Assembly: GCF_000614125.1 (NCBI RefSeq)
Contig: NZ_BAKJ01000041.1
Location: 1-45,274, forward strand
Length of the DNA: 45,274 nt
Direction of reading: 5' to 3'
From: Bacteroides rodentium JCM 16496
GTDB lineage: Bacteria > Bacteroidota > Bacteroidia > Bacteroidales > Bacteroidaceae
Below the pieces are notes generated by a model. The model was not told where the DNA came from. It worked only from the letters and a program-made list of their open reading frames with translations, and ran no database searches. Of the stretch, positions 10,079-19,683 are shown piece by piece. Position numbers and translations under genes: made by a program. Position 1 is the first letter of the stretch; each line of letters opens with the position of its first letter.

Positions 10079-12357
10079 ATGAAGCAAACAACGGTAGTTG
10101 CCGTATATATATTGACACTTTCCCTCTGCCTCGTGTGGTGTGCCTGCCCCGCCCATGCGGAGACCCGGCGTATTGCGCTGATACACTCCTTCGAGCCGGG
10201 GTATCTGCCCGCCGCGAAAGCTCTGGAACTGTTGAAGAAGGAGTTCCACCGTCTTGGCTTGGACTGTGATGTACGCGAATACTACTTGGACTGCGACCGT
10301 TACATGGAGGAGGCAGAAAACCTCCGTATGGCCGGTTTCGTGGACGACCTCTCCACCTGGGGAGCCGAGCTGATAGCAGTACTCGACGACCAGGCCGCTT
10401 ATGCGCTGATGGCATGCGGACATTCGCTGGCGCACGAAATACCCGTTGTGTTCAGCGGTGTGAACTATCCCAACATCCCCCTGCTTCTGCAATACCCCAA
10501 CATCACGGGTTATGCCGATACGCCCGATTACCTGCGCACCATCCGCATGATAGAGAGTATCATGGGCAAGTCGCGCATCTGCTTGATAAACGGACAAGTG
10601 TTTCTGGATCGCAAGATATGGCATGCGCTGAATGAGCAGTGCCGTGGGCAGGGTTTCGCCATCGTGACCTCTACCGAGGGCGCCTACTTTGCCGGTTCCT
10701 CCTATCACCGTGTGCGTGAGGGGGAGACCATCAGCCCCATACTGAAACGGCAGAACATAGACGTGCTGCTGGACACCACGAAGATTGTGCGTATGACGAG
10801 CGATTCCATAGCGATACGCCATCTGATGTGGCTGGGACGCGGTGACAACACGCTGCTGCTCTACACCAAGCGGGACTATACCACCAAGCGCGTGGGCATG
10901 CTCTTCGACAATCCTACGTTCCAGACCATCAACGAGGGTTTCGGTTTTGCCGACTACTTGCTGGGAGGATATTTTACCCCACTGGAGAGCCAGATAAGAT
11001 ACATGGCGACCGGCATCAAGGAACGCCTTGAAGGACGGATGCCCCGGCAACAGGTGACAGAATGCGCCAAACAGTACGTGCTGAACTGGCATGTGCTGCA
11101 GAAGTATGGCATCCCGCTCGAGAGCATTCCGGCGGAGTACACCGTGATGTATATCCCTTTCTCGGAGCGCTATCGTTACCATATACTCGTGGGTTCCATT
11201 TTGGGCGCTGTCTTCGTGCTGACAGTGATAGTCTTGCTCTCCTTTAGCTTGCTACGCGAACGCAGGCGCAAGCGTGAGGCACTGCGAAACCTCCTCTACG
11301 AGCATGAGACCCTCTGCCTGGCCATCGAAGGAAATTCTACCTATGCCTGGCGACTGGAGGGAGATTTCGTGTCCTGCGACTCGCAGTTTTGCGAGCTTAT
11401 TCACCACCGCCCCGGTCGTCTTCTGCTCAATGAAATCACTCCCTACATCCATCCCGACGACTTACCCGCCTTCCGCAAGAATATAGCGGCAAGGCACGAA
11501 CGCACGCACCACAAGGGGCAGTACCGCTGTAACTTCACCGGTGAGTTCCAGTGGTGGGAGTTCAGCTACAATACCATCCACACCCCCGGACATGCACCCA
11601 TCATAGCCGGACTGCTGCAGAACATCCAGGAGCTGAAAGACCACGAGCAGGAGCTGATAGAATCTCGCGAGTTGGCGGAGCAGGCCGAACTGAAACAGTC
11701 GTTCCTCAACAACATGAGTCACGAGATACGCACTCCGCTCAATGCCATTGTGGGCTTCTCGGACATGCTGGCCAACGAACCGGAGTTCTCCGATGCAGAG
11801 CGTCAGGAGTTTGTGGACATCATCAACACCAATACCAAACTGCTGCTGAAGCTGGTGGGCGATATACTGGAGCTGTCGCGTATCGAGTCGGGCAACCTCT
11901 CGTTCACTTTCCAACATGAGAGTGTGCGCAAGCTGCTCGATGATGTCTACCAGACACATAGCCTGCTCATTCATCCTCCGTTGCAGTTCGTCAAGGACTT
12001 CCCGGTCTGGGATGTGCAGGTGGACGTGGACCCCATGCGTCTGACGCAGGTGCTCACCAACTTCCTGAACAATGCCAACAAGTTCACCGAGACCGGCAGC
12101 ATCCGGCTGGGTTACCGCTGTCCGCCCGGTACGGGCGAGGTACATCTCTATGTGGAAGACACCGGCGTAGGCATTCCGCACAGCGAGCAGAAGATGATTT
12201 TCGAGCGTTTCTACAAGCGCAGCGAGTTCTCGCAAGGCGTAGGCTGGGGCTGTCCATTTGCGTGCTCATTGCCGAAAAGATGGGAGGACGCATTGAACTC
12301 CGTTCCGAAGAGGGCCGTGGAAGCCGTTTCACAGTGGTACTTCCTTGTATTGAATAG
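10079..12357 (+). CDS. Membrane sensor histidine kinase with periplasmic substrate-binding-like domain (frameshifted near the end)
   Basis: A 759-aa (corrected) two-component sensor. In order: a signal peptide (about residues 1-24, ending AHA); a periplasmic region of about 340 residues resembling ABC-transporter substrate-binding proteins (RRIALIHSFEPGY start); a membrane helix (LVGSILGAVFVLTVIVLLSF); a PAS-like segment; HisKA with phospho-acceptor His548 in NMSHEIRTPLNAIVGFS; and HATPase_c with NFLNNANKFTETG and EDTGVGI. Near 12244 a base is missing in GGCCTGGGG. Restoring it gives the G2 box GLGLSICVLIAEKMGG and a stop at 12355-12357 instead of a garbled tail ending at 12385. There is no receiver domain and no adjacent response regulator. 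It sits directly upstream of a TonB receptor on the same strand, though that gene has its own promoter. Confidence 0.85.
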
Positions 12358-12407
12358 ATTCTTAAAATCTGTAATCGTAATGTAATCTTTTTATATATAA
12401 ATTTACG

Positions 12408-12415
12408 TATCTTTG
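12408..12415 (+). promoter_or_regulatory. Bacteroidales -7 box upstream of the TonB receptor
   Basis: TATCTTTG, an exact consensus match, 50 bases before the ATG at 12466, in the 108-base gap after the kinase. Confidence 0.55.
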
Positions 12416-12465
12416 CCGGCGTTTTAAGAAATATAACGTTTTAAAGAACTAATTTAAAAGACATT

Positions 12466-15400
12466 ATGTTAAAGAGAGTAAGAATTGTACTGACAGCGCT
12501 ACTGCTACTGGCTGCCGTAGGTGTAAATGCGCAGGTCACCACCGCCTCTATGGCAGGTAAGGTGACGGATGCAAGTAATGAGCCCATTATAGGCGCTACT
12601 GTCCAGGCTGTTCACCAGCCTTCCGGTTCGCGCTACGGAACCGTGACCAACGTTGACGGACGCTATTCCATCCAGGGTATGCGCACTGGTGGTCCCTATC
12701 GGGTGGAGATTTCCTACATCGGCTATCAGACGGTTGTTTATAAGGACATCACTCTCCAGCTGGGTGAGGTGTACAACCTGAACGTAGAGATGAGTGAATC
12801 TTCCGAGTTGCTGAACGAAGTGATTGTGACGGCTGCCAAGACCAAGTTCACCGCTGAAAAGACGGGTGCCACTACCAATATCTCGTCTGCACAGATGACG
12901 CAGCTTCCCACCGTGAACCGCAGCATCAGTGACATTGCCCGCCTTTCTCCCTATGCCAACGGCATGAGTTTTGCCGGCGGTGACGGACGTTCCACGAACT
13001 TCACCATCGACGGTGCCAACTTCAACAATAACTTCGGACTTAGCTCCAACCTCCCCGGCGGCGGCAACCCCATCTCCATGGATGCCATCGAAGAGGTGCA
13101 GGTAGTGGTGGCTCCCTTTGACGTGCGCCAGACGAACTTCATAGGCGGCGGCATCAACGCTATTACCAAGAGTGGTACGAACACGTTCAGAGGTACTGCC
13201 TATACCTATTACCGCAACCAGGACATGCGCGGTAACCGCATCAACGGCGAGGACTTGGGAGCACGTTCCGACGAGTCCAAGACTACCTACGGCTTCACGC
13301 TGGGCGGTCCTATCATCAAGAACAAACTGTTCTTCTTCGTGAACTACGAAAAGGAGAAGACTCCTGGAGAGGTTATAAAGTATCGCGCGCGTGAGGACGG
13401 CGAAGAGGCAAAAGGCATGGTGTCCCGTACGCTGAAGTCGGATATGGAGAAGGTGTACAACCATCTGAAGGACAAGTACGGCTACGACGCAGGCTCTTAC
13501 ACAAGTTTTCCTGCTGACGAGGAGAACACCAAGATTCTGGCCCGCATCGACTGGAACATCACGGACCGCCATCGCTTGAGCCTCCGCTACAACAATACGA
13601 AGAATACAGCTTGGAATGCCCCGAATGGTAACTCTTCCGACACGGGATACCGTTTGAACAACACTTACCGCGTAGGTACGCAGTCTATGGCGTTTGCCAA
13701 CAGCATGTATTCCATGGACAATAAGGTGCAGTCTTGGGCGGCAGATTTGAACAGCCGTTTCACCGATAAGATTTCCAACCAGCTGTTGTTCACCTACACC
13801 AATATAGAGGACATGCGCGGCACCAACTCTTCTCCTTTCCCCTTTATCGACATCATGGCAGGCAAGGACGAGAACGGAAACCAGATTCTGGAACCGTATA
13901 TGAGCGCCGGTTACGAGTTGTTCACCTACAACAACGGTGTGAAGAACAAGATTACGAACATCACTGATAACTTCACCTTCTTCACCGGTAACCACAAGCT
14001 GACGGCAGGCCTTAGCTACGAGCACCAGTTTGCCAACAACGCCTATATGCGTAATGGTACGGGATATTACCGCTACAACAGTCTGGAGGACTTCTTGAAC
14101 GGTGCAGCCCCCGAATCCTTCGCGTTGACCTACGGTTTCAACGGGGTGGCCAACCCCAATGCCCAGGTTACCTTCAACCAGCTTGGCTTCTATGCCCAGG
14201 ACGAATGGAACCTCGGCAATAGTCTGAAACTGACCTACGGTATCCGTTTCGACAACTTGATGTTCGACAACGACGACCTCCAGAGAAATGATGCCATCTA
14301 TGAGCTCGACTTCGACGGACAGCACATCGATACCGGCAAGTGGCCGGATTCCAGGTGCAGATTTCTCCCCGTGTAGGTTTTGTTTGGGACGTGTTTAAGG
14401 ACAAGTCATTGAAAGTACGTGGAGGTACGGGTGTGTTTACTGGACGTCTGCCGTTGGTTTTCTTCACCAATATGCCGACCAATGCCTCTATGGTGCAGAA
14501 CTCCGTTACCTTTAAGACCCAATATGACAATGGAAAGGTGGTGGGACATGATTCGCGTCTGGACCAGTTGGCAGGCGGCATGATTACGGACATGAACCAG
14601 GTAATCGACAAGTTCAACCTTCCCACCACGATTGAGAAACACGTGGCAGGAAGCAAGATTTCCGGCGTGGCCAAGGACTTTAAGATGCCGCAAGTGTGGA
14701 AGTCGTCCATCGCGGTAGACTACCAGGTACCGGTAGCTTTCCCCTTGACGGTGACGGGAGAGTTCATGTTCACGAAGAATGTGAATGCCGTTACCATCAA
14801 CAACATCAACATCAAGAACCCCGATGAATGGAAATACAATAAGCTGACCACTGTCAAGGGCGCTGATGGAAAAGACGTGACAACTACGGAACTGCTGCAT
14901 ACGGGTATGCAACGTTTCAATGGCGCGGATAACCGTATGGTGTACTCTTATTCTCTTTATGATAACCCCGACAAGAATGTGAAATATGCAGGTGACTTTG
15001 TTCATTACAATGGCAAGAACGCCGTGGTGCTCGACAATACATCCAAAGGCTACGGCTATACGGCAAACATCACGGTGAATGCCCAGCCGGTGGACGACTT
15101 GATGCTGATGCTGGCCTATACGCACACGGAGTCCAAAGAAGTTTCCGGTCTTCCAGGCAGCGACCCTATCTCCACTTGGCAGGGATTGAACACGATTGAC
15201 GGTTCCAATTATGTGGATGCACAACGTTCACAGTATGTGGTTCCCGACAAGGTGATTGCTTCTGTGGGCTACTACATCCCCTTCAGACACAAAGGCCTGC
15301 TTCGCGGCACACACCTGAATCTGTTCTATTCCGGTTATTCTTCCGGCGGTTACAGCTTCTGCTACACCAACGACATGAATGGCGACGGCATCAACAACGA

Positions 15401-15866
15401 CCTGATGTACATTCCGAAGGACGATAGTGAAATCAACTTCAAGACAGAGGAAGACCGCGTTGCTTTCTGGAAATTCGTAGAGCAGGATTCCTACCTGAAG
15501 AATCACAAAGGACAGTATGCCGAGGCTTATGCTGCCCGCGCTCCGTGGGTGCACCGCTTTGACTTCCGTCTGCTGGAGGATTTTGAATTCAAGATTGGCA
15601 AGACCAAGCATTGCTTCCAGCTGAGTTTCGACATCATGAACGTGGGTAACCTCATCAACTCCAAATGGGGTATCTCCAAGACCAACACCGTTTCCAACAG
15701 CAACCGAATCCTGAAGTATGAAGGGGTGAAGAGCGCCACTGACCTGACTCCGGTATTCTCCATGTATAAAGTGAACGGTGAATATCCTACCAAGACTTAC
15801 GACACCTATCAGAACTACAGCGAATGCTGGAAGTTGCAAGTCGGTATCCGCTACGTGTTCAACTAA
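12466..15866 (+). CDS. Oar-like TonB-dependent outer-membrane receptor (frameshifted in this sequence)
   Basis: A 1133-aa (corrected) outer-membrane receptor. A signal peptide (residues 1-23, ending VNAQ) is followed by a carboxypeptidase-regulatory-like beta-sandwich (VTDASNEPIIGATVQAV), a plug domain with DGANFNNNFGLS, and a large beta-barrel ending in WKLQVGIRYVFN with a C-terminal aromatic. This architecture and the APFDVRQTNFIGGGINAITK segment point to the Oar/CirA-like group rather than SusC. No susD follows, so polysaccharide import through a SusCD pair is unlikely. The first frame ends at 14376; restoring one base in the G run near 14346 joins KWPG to FQVQISPRVGF. The substrate is unknown. 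A sensor kinase lies just upstream and a terminator closes the unit. Confidence 0.88.
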
Positions 15867-15910
15867 TCGGGTGCAGATAACCTCCGCTGAATGGCGGAAT
15901 ATGATAAGGC

Positions 15911-15950
15911 AAGGGCTGTTCCGGGATTTCCGGGACAGCCCTTATTGTTT
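15911..15950. terminator. Bidirectional terminator between convergent genes
   Basis: AAGGGCTGTTCC / GGGACAGCCCTT (15911-15943) forms a 12-bp stem with one G-T pair, followed by a T-rich stretch. It lies between the TonB receptor (+) and the endonuclease-fold gene (-), and can serve both. Confidence 0.8.
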
Positions 15951-15965
15951 TTGGCTTTCTTTACT

Positions 15966-17051
15966 TTATTGTATTTCAACCTCCATAATCACCGGATTGT
16001 GGTCGCTGCACAAATCCAGGTCCGGAGAGTAGTATTCGATACCCTTCAGGCTGGGGGAGTGGAAGATGTAATCAATACGCAACATGCGTTTGGCATAGCG
16101 GTAGGTGTACATGTATCCGTTTCCGGCAGTGCGGAATCCGTCTTTGAGGGTTTTCCTCAAATGGTGGTAGGTGTAGGAGGAAGGTATTGAGTTGAAGTCG
16201 CCGCATAGCAGCACGGGATAGGGGCTGGTCTTGGCGTAGTGGCTGATGACGTAAGTCTGCGTGGCCCGTTTCATGAAGTTTTCGTGCAGGGTGCCTGCGG
16301 CATCTTTGGCTGCCCGGACTTCACGGCGGGTGTCGTCGGTGGCCAGCTCGCGTTCCCACTTCCTGCGTTTCTGGCTGACGCTGGTGGTCTGCAGGTGGTT
16401 GTTTATCAGACGTATGGTATCCGTAGCCATCACTACATCGCACATCATGCTACAGTTGGAGCTGTGCTGGTAAGTGATGAAACGGTGGTTCGCCAATGGA
16501 TAGCGGCTGAATACGGCGATAGGCAGTACGTCCTTGACGGAGTCTTCGGAAGGGATGAGCGCGTGTGACCAATGCGAGAGTACGCGCCGTATGCTGTCCG
16601 TGGGGAAGTCACTGTTGTCTCCGAACTCTTGGAAGCACAACACATCTACGCCCTCCTGCTGCATGTACCGGGCTATCTCCTTGCAGGAATAACCGGTAAT
16701 CTCACCTCCGAAGTTATGTATGTTGTAGGTGGCTATCTTCAGATACTTTCCTGCCGGGGTCTTGTCTTTCGGCAGGTGGAGCTGGAAGACAGACGTCAGA
16801 TATCCCCAGTTGCAGAAGAATGCCACCAGCGGAACCAGTGCCCAGCGCTTACGGGCCAACGCCCAGCAGAGTGACGTTATCAGATTGGCAATCAGGAGTA
16901 CGGGCACTGCCAGCCCCAGTAATGGCATGATGACGGAATCGACCGGAGCCACGCTTCCTGAGAAGGCTGCCACTATGGTGATGGTGGCCAAGACGAATGT
17001 CGCTGCTATCAGGCAGATGTAGAACAGACCTTTTACGGCGGACTTTCCCAT
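15966..17051 (-). CDS. Membrane-anchored endonuclease/exonuclease/phosphatase family protein
   Basis: A 361-aa protein with three predicted membrane helices in the first ~90 residues (FYICLIAATFVLATITIVAA and two more), then an EEP-superfamily domain. Visible catalytic-type motifs are IATYNIHNFGG, VLCFQEFGD, LLCGDFNSIPSSYTYHHL and CSDHNPVIMEV, which supply the Asn, Glu, Asp/Asn and His of the metal-dependent phosphodiesterase site. The substrate (nucleic acid, phospholipid or inositol phosphate) cannot be told from sequence. The position of the catalytic domain relative to the three helices suggests a membrane-tethered enzyme, probably facing the periplasm. It starts 9 bases after the dehydrogenase gene, so the two form an operon. 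Confidence 0.83.
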   Translation of the reverse strand: MGKSAVKGLFYICLIAATFVLATITIVAAFSGSVAPVDSVIMPLLGLAVPVLLIANLITSLCWALARKRWALVPLVAFFCNWGYLTSVFQLHLPKDKTPAGKYLKIATYNIHNFGGEITGYSCKEIARYMQQEGVDVLCFQEFGDNSDFPTDSIRRVLSHWSHALIPSEDSVKDVLPIAVFSRYPLANHRFITYQHSSNCSMMCDVVMATDTIRLINNHLQTTSVSQKRRKWERELATDDTRREVRAAKDAAGTLHENFMKRATQTYVISHYAKTSPYPVLLCGDFNSIPSSYTYHHLRKTLKDGFRTAGNGYMYTYRYAKRMLRIDYIFHSPSLKGIEYYSPDLDLCSDHNPVIMEVEIQ

Positions 17052-17060
17052 GTTGTTTGC

Positions 17061-18017
17061 TTATTTATTCACTACATTTTCTGGCTTGCCATTTTGATAT
17101 GCCTTGATGTTTTCGAGCATAATCTGCATGAGGCGTTCGCGCGCGGCAGTGCTTGCCCAGGCAATGTGCGGAGTGATGTAGCAGTTACGGGCAGAGAGCA
17201 ACGGATTGTCGGCACGGGGAGGCTCTTGCGAGAGTACGTCTACGCCGGCGGCATAGATGGTGCCGTTGTTAAGTGCGTCGGCAAGGTCTTGTTCGTTGAT
17301 GAGCGGGCCGCGTCCGGTATTGATGAGGATGGCGGTGGGCTTCATCAGCCGGAGCCGTTCTGCATTTACCATCTCGCGGGTGGAGTCGGTGAGGGGACAG
17401 TGCAGACTGATGATGTCACATTCGCGGAACAGCTCGTCCAGCTCCATCTTGCGGATTTCGGGAGGAAGCTGGAAGTTGGTCTTGGAGGTGTAGGCGCATA
17501 CCTTCATGCCAAATCCGATGGCGATGCGTGCCGTGGCGAAGCCGGTGTGGCCCAGACCTACGATACCGAGCTTCTTTTCGCGCAGTTCGATGAGCGGCGT
17601 GTCCCAGAAGCAGAAGTCCTTGCTTGCTGTCCAGCGACCGCGGTGCACCTCTTCGGAGTGGTGCTGCACTTGCTGGGCGATGTTCAGTATATGGGCAAAG
17701 ACCATCTGGGCAACGGAGTCGGTGCTGTAGGCGGGAATGTTGGTGACGATGATGCCGCGTTCTTTGGCGGCAGCGGTGTCTACGATGTTGTATCCGGTGG
17801 CCAGCACACCGATATACTTCAGTTCGGGCAGTGCGGCCATGTGTTCGGCGGTGAGCACAGTTTTGTTGGTCAGCAGGATTTCTGCACCGGCGGCGCGTTC
17901 CAATACTTCCGCAGGGGCGGTGCGGTCGTAGATGGTGCACTCGCCCAAGGCTTGCAATTCGTCCCAGCAAAGGTCGCCGGGGTTGGCGGCATAGCCGTCT
18001 AATACTACTATATTCAT
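17061..18017 (-). CDS. D-2-hydroxyacid dehydrogenase (glycerate dehydrogenase-like)
   Basis: A 318-aa NAD(P)-dependent D-isomer-specific 2-hydroxyacid dehydrogenase. The Rossmann motif is GLGHTG (residues 154-159). The catalytic trio is present: R236 in NTGRG, E265 in SQEPP and H284 in TPHIAW. Length and sequence are closest in feel to hydroxypyruvate/glycerate reductases, but lactate or other 2-keto acids are possible. The frame is intact, and it is the first gene of a two-gene minus-strand operon with the membrane endonuclease-fold protein. Confidence 0.9.
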   Translation of the reverse strand: MNIVVLDGYAANPGDLCWDELQALGECTIYDRTAPAEVLERAAGAEILLTNKTVLTAEHMAALPELKYIGVLATGYNIVDTAAAKERGIIVTNIPAYSTDSVAQMVFAHILNIAQQVQHHSEEVHRGRWTASKDFCFWDTPLIELREKKLGIVGLGHTGFATARIAIGFGMKVCAYTSKTNFQLPPEIRKMELDELFRECDIISLHCPLTDSTREMVNAERLRLMKPTAILINTGRGPLINEQDLADALNNGTIYAAGVDVLSQEPPRADNPLLSARNCYITPHIAWASTAARERLMQIMLENIKAYQNGKPENVVNK

Positions 18018-18059
18018 GGAGTTATGAGTTATTTGTTGTGGAGATTTTCTGTATCCGAC

Positions 18060-18115
18060 TTTTAATCTCCAACTTTTAATTTTTAATTTTCAATTTTTAA
18101 TTTTTAATTTGAATT
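18060..18115. repeat. AT-rich TTTTTAATTTTTAATTT repeat spacer
   Basis: Five imperfect copies of a roughly 10-base unit (TTTTTAATTT or TTTTCAATTT) fill most of the gap between rarA and the dehydrogenase gene. The same unit recurs near 23780. Confidence 0.6.
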
Positions 18116-18121
18116 GATAGC

Positions 18122-19390
18122 TTACCAATTCTTTTCCCCTCCCCAGAGTTGCTGCATCCGTTCCTTATGCTTCTGCTCGGCAGGGTTGAGTTGTGGTTCC
18201 CAGATACGGCGGTCTTTCAATTCGTCGGGCAGGAATTGTTGCTTGACGAAGTTGCCGGGGTAGTCGTGGGCGTACTTGTAGTTCTCGCCGTAGCCCAATT
18301 GCTTCATCAATTTGGTGGGCGCGTTGCGCAGGTGCAGGGGTACGGGGAGGTTACCCGTTTCGCGTACCAGCTGCAGGGCGTTGTTGATGGCCATGTAGGC
18401 CGAATTGCTCTTGGGGCTGGTGGCAAGGTATATGGTGGCTTCTGCCAGGGGGATACGTCCTTCGGGCCATCCTACCTTCATCAGCGTGTCGAAGCAGGCG
18501 TTGGCAAGCAGCAGCGCGTTGGGGTTGGCCAGTCCGATGTCTTCGGAGGCGGAGATGACGAGGCGGCGGGCTATGAAGCAGGGTCTTCACCGCCTTCGAC
18601 CATACGTGCCAGCCAGTAGATGGCGCCATCCGGGTCGCTGCCCCGGATGGATTTGATGAAGGCGGAGATGATGTCGTAGTGCATCTCTCCATCTTTATCA
18701 TAGGCAAGAGGGTTCTGTTGAAGGCGCTCGGTCACCATGTCATCGGTAATAATGACGGTTTCTCCGGCTTCGGATTCCACTACCAGTTCCAGAATGTTGA
18801 GCAGCTTGCGGGCGTCTCCTCCGCTGAAGCGGAGTATGGCGGTGGTTTCTTTCAGTTCTATTTTCCGTTCCTTCAGCACGGTGTCTGTGGTGATGGCGCG
18901 TTGCAGCAGTTCCAGCAGGTCGTCCTTCTCCAGTGACTTCAGGGTATAGAGCTGACAGCGGGACAGTAGCGGGCGGATGACTTCGAACGAGGGGTTCTCT
19001 GTGGTGGCGCCTATCAGCGTCACGGTGCCTTGCTCCACGGCTCCCAGCAACGAGTCTTGTTGCGACTTGCTGAAGCGGTGTATCTCGTCGATGAAGAGGA
19101 TGGGACTGGCTTGCGAGAAGAAGCGGTTGCTCTTGGCACGCTCTATCACGTCGCGCACGTCCTTCACGCCGCTGGTCACGGCACTGAGCGTATAGAAAGG
19201 GGTTTCCAGCTTGTTGGCGATAATCTGTGCCAGGGTTGTCTTTCCCACTCCCGGAGCCCCATAGGATAAACGAAGAGATACGTCCTGCATCAATCATTTT
19301 GCGCAGCACCGCACCCGGACCCACCAAATGTTTCTGTCCGATGTATTCGTCTAATGTTCTTGGCCGAAGCCGTTCTGCTAATGGAGGCAT
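18122..19390 (-). CDS. rarA: Replication-associated recombination protein A (RarA/MgsA AAA+ ATPase, two frameshifts)
   Basis: A 423-aa (corrected) AAA+ ATPase related to clamp loaders and to Mgs1/WRNIP1, acting at stalled replication forks. Motifs are MPPLAERLRPRTLDEYIGQ at the start, Walker A GVGKTT, Walker B LFIDEIHRF, sensor GATTENPSF and the C-terminal tetramerisation region ending RMQQLWGGEKNW. It is split over three frames. Near 19257 the Walker A is cut; two lost bases in a C run would restore ILWGPPGVGKT (one extra G is the alternative). Near 18576 restoring one T joins EDPA to FIARRLVISASED. Both junctions are immediate, with no missing residues. Confidence 0.9.
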
Positions 19391-19395
19391 GGTTG

Positions 19396-19430
19396 TTAGT
19401 TATTAGTGATTAGTTATTGGTGATTGGTGG
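19396..19430. repeat. Left copy of inverted TTAGTTATTAGTGATT repeat
   Basis: A tract of TTAGTTATTAGTGATTAG-type units. Its reverse complement appears at 19651-19683, so the two copies flank the small four-helix-bundle remnant in inverted orientation. The match is imperfect. Confidence 0.55.
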
Positions 19431-19634
19431 TTTTGAGTTGTTCTTTTTGCAAGTAACGATAGTAGCGGTTATCATTTTTATAAGAATTACACAATCTTCA
19501 TTGAGGGAATCGTATTGTTGGGGTGTGATAGACATCACTCTCTCTTGCCTTTTATCATTTAAATAATAGTATAGGTTTACTATACGTACTGCAAAATCCA
19601 TCGATTTATCTTTTAATATACTTTCTTTCATCAT
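19410..19634 (-). pseudogene. Four-helix-bundle (S23-like) protein with internal deletion
   Basis: A 74-aa frame. The first ~33 residues (MKESILKDKSMDFAVRIVNL onwards) match helix 1 of the four helix bundle/S23 ribosomal-protein-like family (TIGR02436). The next part (ITPQQYDSLNEDCVILIKMI) matches the C-terminal helix of the same family. The middle helices, which carry the usual LLRSGTSIGAN segment and about 45-50 residues, are absent, and the join is in frame. Full family members are about 115-125 aa. The last residues run into the flanking repeat. I read it as an internally deleted relic; a minimal functional version is less likely. Confidence 0.6.
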
Positions 19635-19650
19635 TATTACTCATCCCATA

Positions 19651-19683
19651 ATTAATCACCAATCACTAATAACTAATAACTAA
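19651..19683. repeat. Right copy of inverted TTAGTTATTAGTGATT repeat
   Basis: ATTAATCACCAATCACTAATAACTAA-type tract, an imperfect reverse complement of the tract at 19396-19430. It abuts the stop codon of the DUF5686 gene. Confidence 0.55.

Noticed and set aside
9881..11182. A 433-codon minus-strand frame opposite the first sensor kinase
   Set aside because: It overlaps a well-supported kinase and has no domain signature of its own.
12505..14325. A 606-codon open frame on the minus strand opposite the TonB receptor
   Set aside because: The plus strand encodes a clear receptor. The antisense frame has no recognisable motif and is a codon-bias shadow.
18122..19390. rarA as a true pseudogene
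   Set aside because: Both breaks are minimal indels with no lost residues and the rest of the protein is well conserved, which matches the error pattern of the whole window.
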